Part shown: positions 62,152 to 64,000 of the stretch, one piece after another
Layout: each line of letters opens with the position of its first letter
Position numbering within the stretch: the stretch's first letter is position 1
Assembly (NCBI GenBank): GCA_965658615.1
Contig: CBFHSX010000004.1
Location: 1 to 64,000, forward strand
Direction of reading: 5' to 3'
Source: UBA8337 sp965658615
Lineage (GTDB): Bacteria; Pseudomonadota; Alphaproteobacteria; RS24
Length of the DNA: 64,000 bases
Notes under the pieces: model-generated
What the model was told of the DNA's origin: nothing
What the model saw: the letters and a program-made list of their open reading frames with translations, nothing else
The model's database searches: none
Program-made: the position numbers and the translations under genes

Positions 62152-62972
62152 GTGTTTTCAGGCGCGGCGCTGACAACCAGCGCCGGGTCGATACGTTGGC
62201 CGCGCCAGAACATGCGCCAGTCGAGATGCGGCCCGGTCGAACGGCCGGTTGAGCCGACTGTGGCGATCATATCCCCCGCCTTCACCTCGTCACCGACCTC
62301 AACCTCGAGCGTGTCGAGATGCATATAGGCTGAGGTCAGTTTCAGCCCGTGATCGATGAAAATCAGCCCGCCCTCAAAATACATATCCGGCTCGGCCAAT
62401 GTGACCTTGCCGGGGGCCGGGGCGATGACCTTTGTGCCGCGCGGCGCGGCAATATCAATTCCGAAATGCGGGCGGCGCGGCTCGCCATTATAAAAACGCT
62501 GACTGCCATAAACACCGCTAATGCGGCCTTTCACGGGCCAGATAAAATCCTCGATGAAATCGGCGCGCCGCGAGTCAATCGCGCGCGCCGCGCGTTTCAA
62601 TTTGCCACCCCGAATGATACGCGGCAGCGCTTCCTCGGGCGGATTGACCATGGCGGGCGGCAGGCCGTCAATGCGCTGAATGTTATAGCTGCGCTTTTCG
62701 AGCTGCACCGGCACGGTGCGCGCCTTGCCATTGCGGGTGAATATAATCTCATGCGCCAGCTTGGCATCGCGGCCAAAACCCAGAACGGTGTGGCCTTTTA
62801 CGACCGGCAGCGTCTCGCCATTCAACGCAATTTGCGTGCCCTTGGTCAGCGCCAACACCACCAGACCACCTTGCGTAAACGCGCCGGTTGCGCCGCGCAC
62901 ATAATCTTGCGGCAGCTCCAGCGCATTTGCCGGCGCTATGAAGAGCAGCAAGGCCAGCGCGATTTTATGCAT
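62145..62972 (-). CDS. M23 family metallopeptidase (LytM-like)
   Basis: The 275-residue protein has a signal peptide (MHKIALALLLFIAPANA) and a C-terminal LytM/Gly-Gly endopeptidase domain with H169 and D173 in RRPHFGIDIAAPRG, H218 in SAYMHLD and the segment TGRSTGPHLDWRM. The last motif has H-L-D (249-251) rather than the usual H-L-H, replacing the third zinc ligand by Asp; I recall this form in other proteobacterial M23 proteins. A beta-rich N-terminal domain (about 25-110) precedes it. It should cleave peptidoglycan crosslinks or act as an amidase activator. Its start overlaps the DUF2093 stop by eight bases. Confidence 0.88.
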   Translation of the reverse strand: MHKIALALLLFIAPANALELPQDYVRGATGAFTQGGLVVLALTKGTQIALNGETLPVVKGHTVLGFGRDAKLAHEIIFTRNGKARTVPVQLEKRSYNIQRIDGLPPAMVNPPEEALPRIIRGGKLKRAARAIDSRRADFIEDFIWPVKGRISGVYGSQRFYNGEPRRPHFGIDIAAPRGTKVIAPAPGKVTLAEPDMYFEGGLIFIDHGLKLTSAYMHLDTLEVEVGDEVKAGDMIATVGSTGRSTGPHLDWRMFWRGQRIDPALVVSAAPENTQ

Positions 62973-63165
62973 TTTCGGCGTGCGCCAATTCGGCTTGCAA
63001 GGACACATCAGCATCGGCATAGGCTTCCTGCCGATCGACACTCCAATAGCGCAAATCATCCAGCGCAATCTCTTTGCCGGTCACCGCACAGAGCACGAAA
63101 GCGCCCGGCATCATTACTTCAAAATCGCCATCGAGATATTTCAGCTTGGCTTCGCCACCGACCAT
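62965..63165 (-). CDS. DUF2093 family small protein
   Basis: The 66-residue protein has the family core AKLKYLDGDFEVMMPGAFVLCAVTGK (given in part), followed by LRYWSVDRQEAYADA. DUF2093 proteins are short, restricted largely to alphaproteobacteria and of unknown function. ATG 63165 is chosen because AAGGAG lies six bases upstream. It overlaps the M23 gene and sits 28 bases after xseA, an arrangement seen near lpxK in other alphaproteobacteria. Confidence 0.8.
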   Translation of the reverse strand: MVGGEAKLKYLDGDFEVMMPGAFVLCAVTGKEIALDDLRYWSVDRQEAYADADVSLQAELAHAENA

Positions 63166-63193
63166 TGCGGTCTCCTTTTTCATCTTCGCGCCG

Positions 63194-64000
63194 CTACAAT
63201 AATTGACCTTGCCCGTCATCACCAGACGGTTTTGCAGGCTTTTTGCGGCTTTGCTTTTTGGTCGCCTTGACGCGGCGCGCGGCCTCATCACCGCCCTCAA
63301 CCCGCGCCGCGACGCGTCCCTCATTGGCGAGGCGAATATCCAATGCATCCCCTGCCGCCACTTGCGCCGGCACCCGAAGCGGCTTGCCGCTCATATCCAG
63401 CACCAACGCGAAGCCGCGTTCCAGAACGCTTTCATGACTGAGCAGGCGCAATTGTCGCGCCGCGCCGTCTAGCCTGGCGGCGTCGCGTTCCAGCCTATGG
63501 CGGGCGCCGCTTTGGGCGCGCTGCACAAAACCGGCAAGGCGTTCGCTTTGCAGGCGAATTTGCCCCTGCAAAGATGTCGGGGTAAGACGCGCTGCCGCGC
63601 GGCCTAGGCGCGCCATATGCACAGCGCTATTGGCCTGCAAAGCACCGCCCAGCCTTTGTCCCATTGTGTCGAGCTTTTGCGTCGGCAGGGCCAGCATATC
63701 CTCCAATTTTGGCAACCCGCGGGCCAGACCGGTCAAATGGCTGCGCTCGCGTTCCAGATAACGCCCTTGCGCGCGCAATAGCCGCCCCTGAAGCTCAGCC
63801 AGATTGGCTTGCAAATCGGCGCGGACCGGCACGGCCATCTCAGCCGCCGCCGTCGGCGTCGGGGCGCGGCGATCGGCCGTGTAATCGATCAGCGTCGTAT
63901 CGGTCTCATGGCCGACGGCAGAAATAAGCGGGATATCCGATTGCGCGGCTGTGCGCGCCACAATTTCTTCGTTAAAGCCCCATAGATCTTCGAGGCTGCC
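63194..64000 (-). CDS. xseA: exodeoxyribonuclease VII large subunit (3' part)
   Basis: The frame is open through the end of the window, so about 268 codons of the C-terminal part are present and the N-terminal OB-fold lies beyond. GSLEDLWGFNEEIVAR and SAVGHETDTTLIDYTADRRAPTPTAAAE are characteristic of XseA, followed by the Arg/Leu-rich coiled coil and the LLSHESVLERGFALVLD C-terminal domain. ExoVII degrades single-stranded DNA with the XseB subunit, not seen here. The tail ends in a Lys/Arg-rich stretch (KATKKQSRKKPAK). Confidence 0.95.
   Translation of the reverse strand, partial: GSLEDLWGFNEEIVARTAAQSDIPLISAVGHETDTTLIDYTADRRAPTPTAAAEMAVPVRADLQANLAELQGRLLRAQGRYLERERSHLTGLARGLPKLEDMLALPTQKLDTMGQRLGGALQANSAVHMARLGRAAARLTPTSLQGQIRLQSERLAGFVQRAQSGARHRLERDAARLDGAARQLRLLSHESVLERGFALVLDMSGKPLRVPAQVAAGDALDIRLANEGRVAARVEGGDEAARRVKATKKQSRKKPAKPSGDDGQGQLL

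Noticed and set aside
1..64000. Mobile element, prophage, defence island or CRISPR array
   Set aside because: No transposase, integrase, phage or restriction genes apart from the solitary ccrM, no spaced repeat arrays, and codon and base use look even throughout.

Overview
This window looks like an ordinary core-chromosome segment of an alphaproteobacterium with moderately high GC. The evidence is the gene content and order: a split F0 operon (atpI-atpB-atpE-b'-b) without the F1 genes, a CcrM-type GANTC methyltransferase, the mutY|dciA-dsbA-smc block, the glyQ-glyS-ppdK block, an aa3 oxidase operon (coxB-coxA-ctaB-coxF-ctaG-coxC-surf1) running into thrC, and ispH-thrB-rnhA beside a peroxiredoxin. 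I cannot place the genus. The split glycine decarboxylase (gcvPA/gcvPB) and ubiquinone-type polyprenyl genes fit several alphaproteobacterial orders. I saw no transposase, integrase, phage gene, CRISPR array, tRNA or rRNA. Genes are tightly packed, many overlap by 1-8 bases, and no stretch over 300 bases lacks a gene.

Layout. 1-677: 3' part of a KAS III-like synthase. 731-5335: NrtR/NadQ-type regulator plus nadA-nadB-nadC, with an inverted-repeat operator before nadA. 5332-12521 (minus): SleB-like hydrolase, ppdK, glyS, glyQ and a tRNA-type N6-adenine methyltransferase. 12615-16253: polyprenyl diphosphate synthase (plus), then ispE and a TPR protein (minus). 16333-20948: ETF-ubiquinone oxidoreductase (minus), diverging from a family-4-like uracil-DNA glycosylase and a lytic transglycosylase (plus). 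20969-23390 (minus): F0 ATP synthase. 23533-28405 (minus): smc, dsbA-like, dciA; mutY diverges (plus). 29499-32148 (minus): a crotonase, ccrM, rnhB. 32145-36498 (minus): gcvT-gcvH-gcvPA-gcvPB behind a tandem glycine riboswitch. 36789-41814: lipoprotein (minus), ispH-thrB-rnhA (plus), peroxiredoxin and a DsbD-N-like protein (minus), algH (plus). 41811-49934 (minus): cytochrome oxidase operon, surf1, thrC and an unknown membrane protein. 50138-57878: tldD, a small membrane protein, gshA (minus), rsmE (minus), ubiA, a desaturase and pmbA. 57973-62151 (plus): MsbA-like ABC transporter, waaA, lpxK. 62145-64000 (minus): M23 peptidase, DUF2093 protein and the 3' part of xseA.

How the genes work together. 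The window covers NAD synthesis under its own regulator, one-carbon supply from glycine under riboswitch control, aerobic respiration (ETF-QO, ubiquinone synthesis, aa3 oxidase, F0), isoprenoid supply (ispE, ispH, ispB), cell-wall turnover, lipid A/Kdo assembly and export, DNA repair, and the cell-cycle functions DciA, SMC and CcrM.

I did not find a convincing undescribed multi-gene system. The signals most worth a second look are regulatory. Tandem DnaA boxes and a GANTC cluster sit in front of ccrM, and a similar GANTC cluster with a DnaA-like site sits in front of dsbA-smc. Three genes (nrtR, mutY, algH) have promoter-like elements placed so that the start codon would be the first transcribed codon. 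The F0 operon terminator lies inside the neighbouring coding sequence, and a 40-base tandem duplication carries the end of rnhA.
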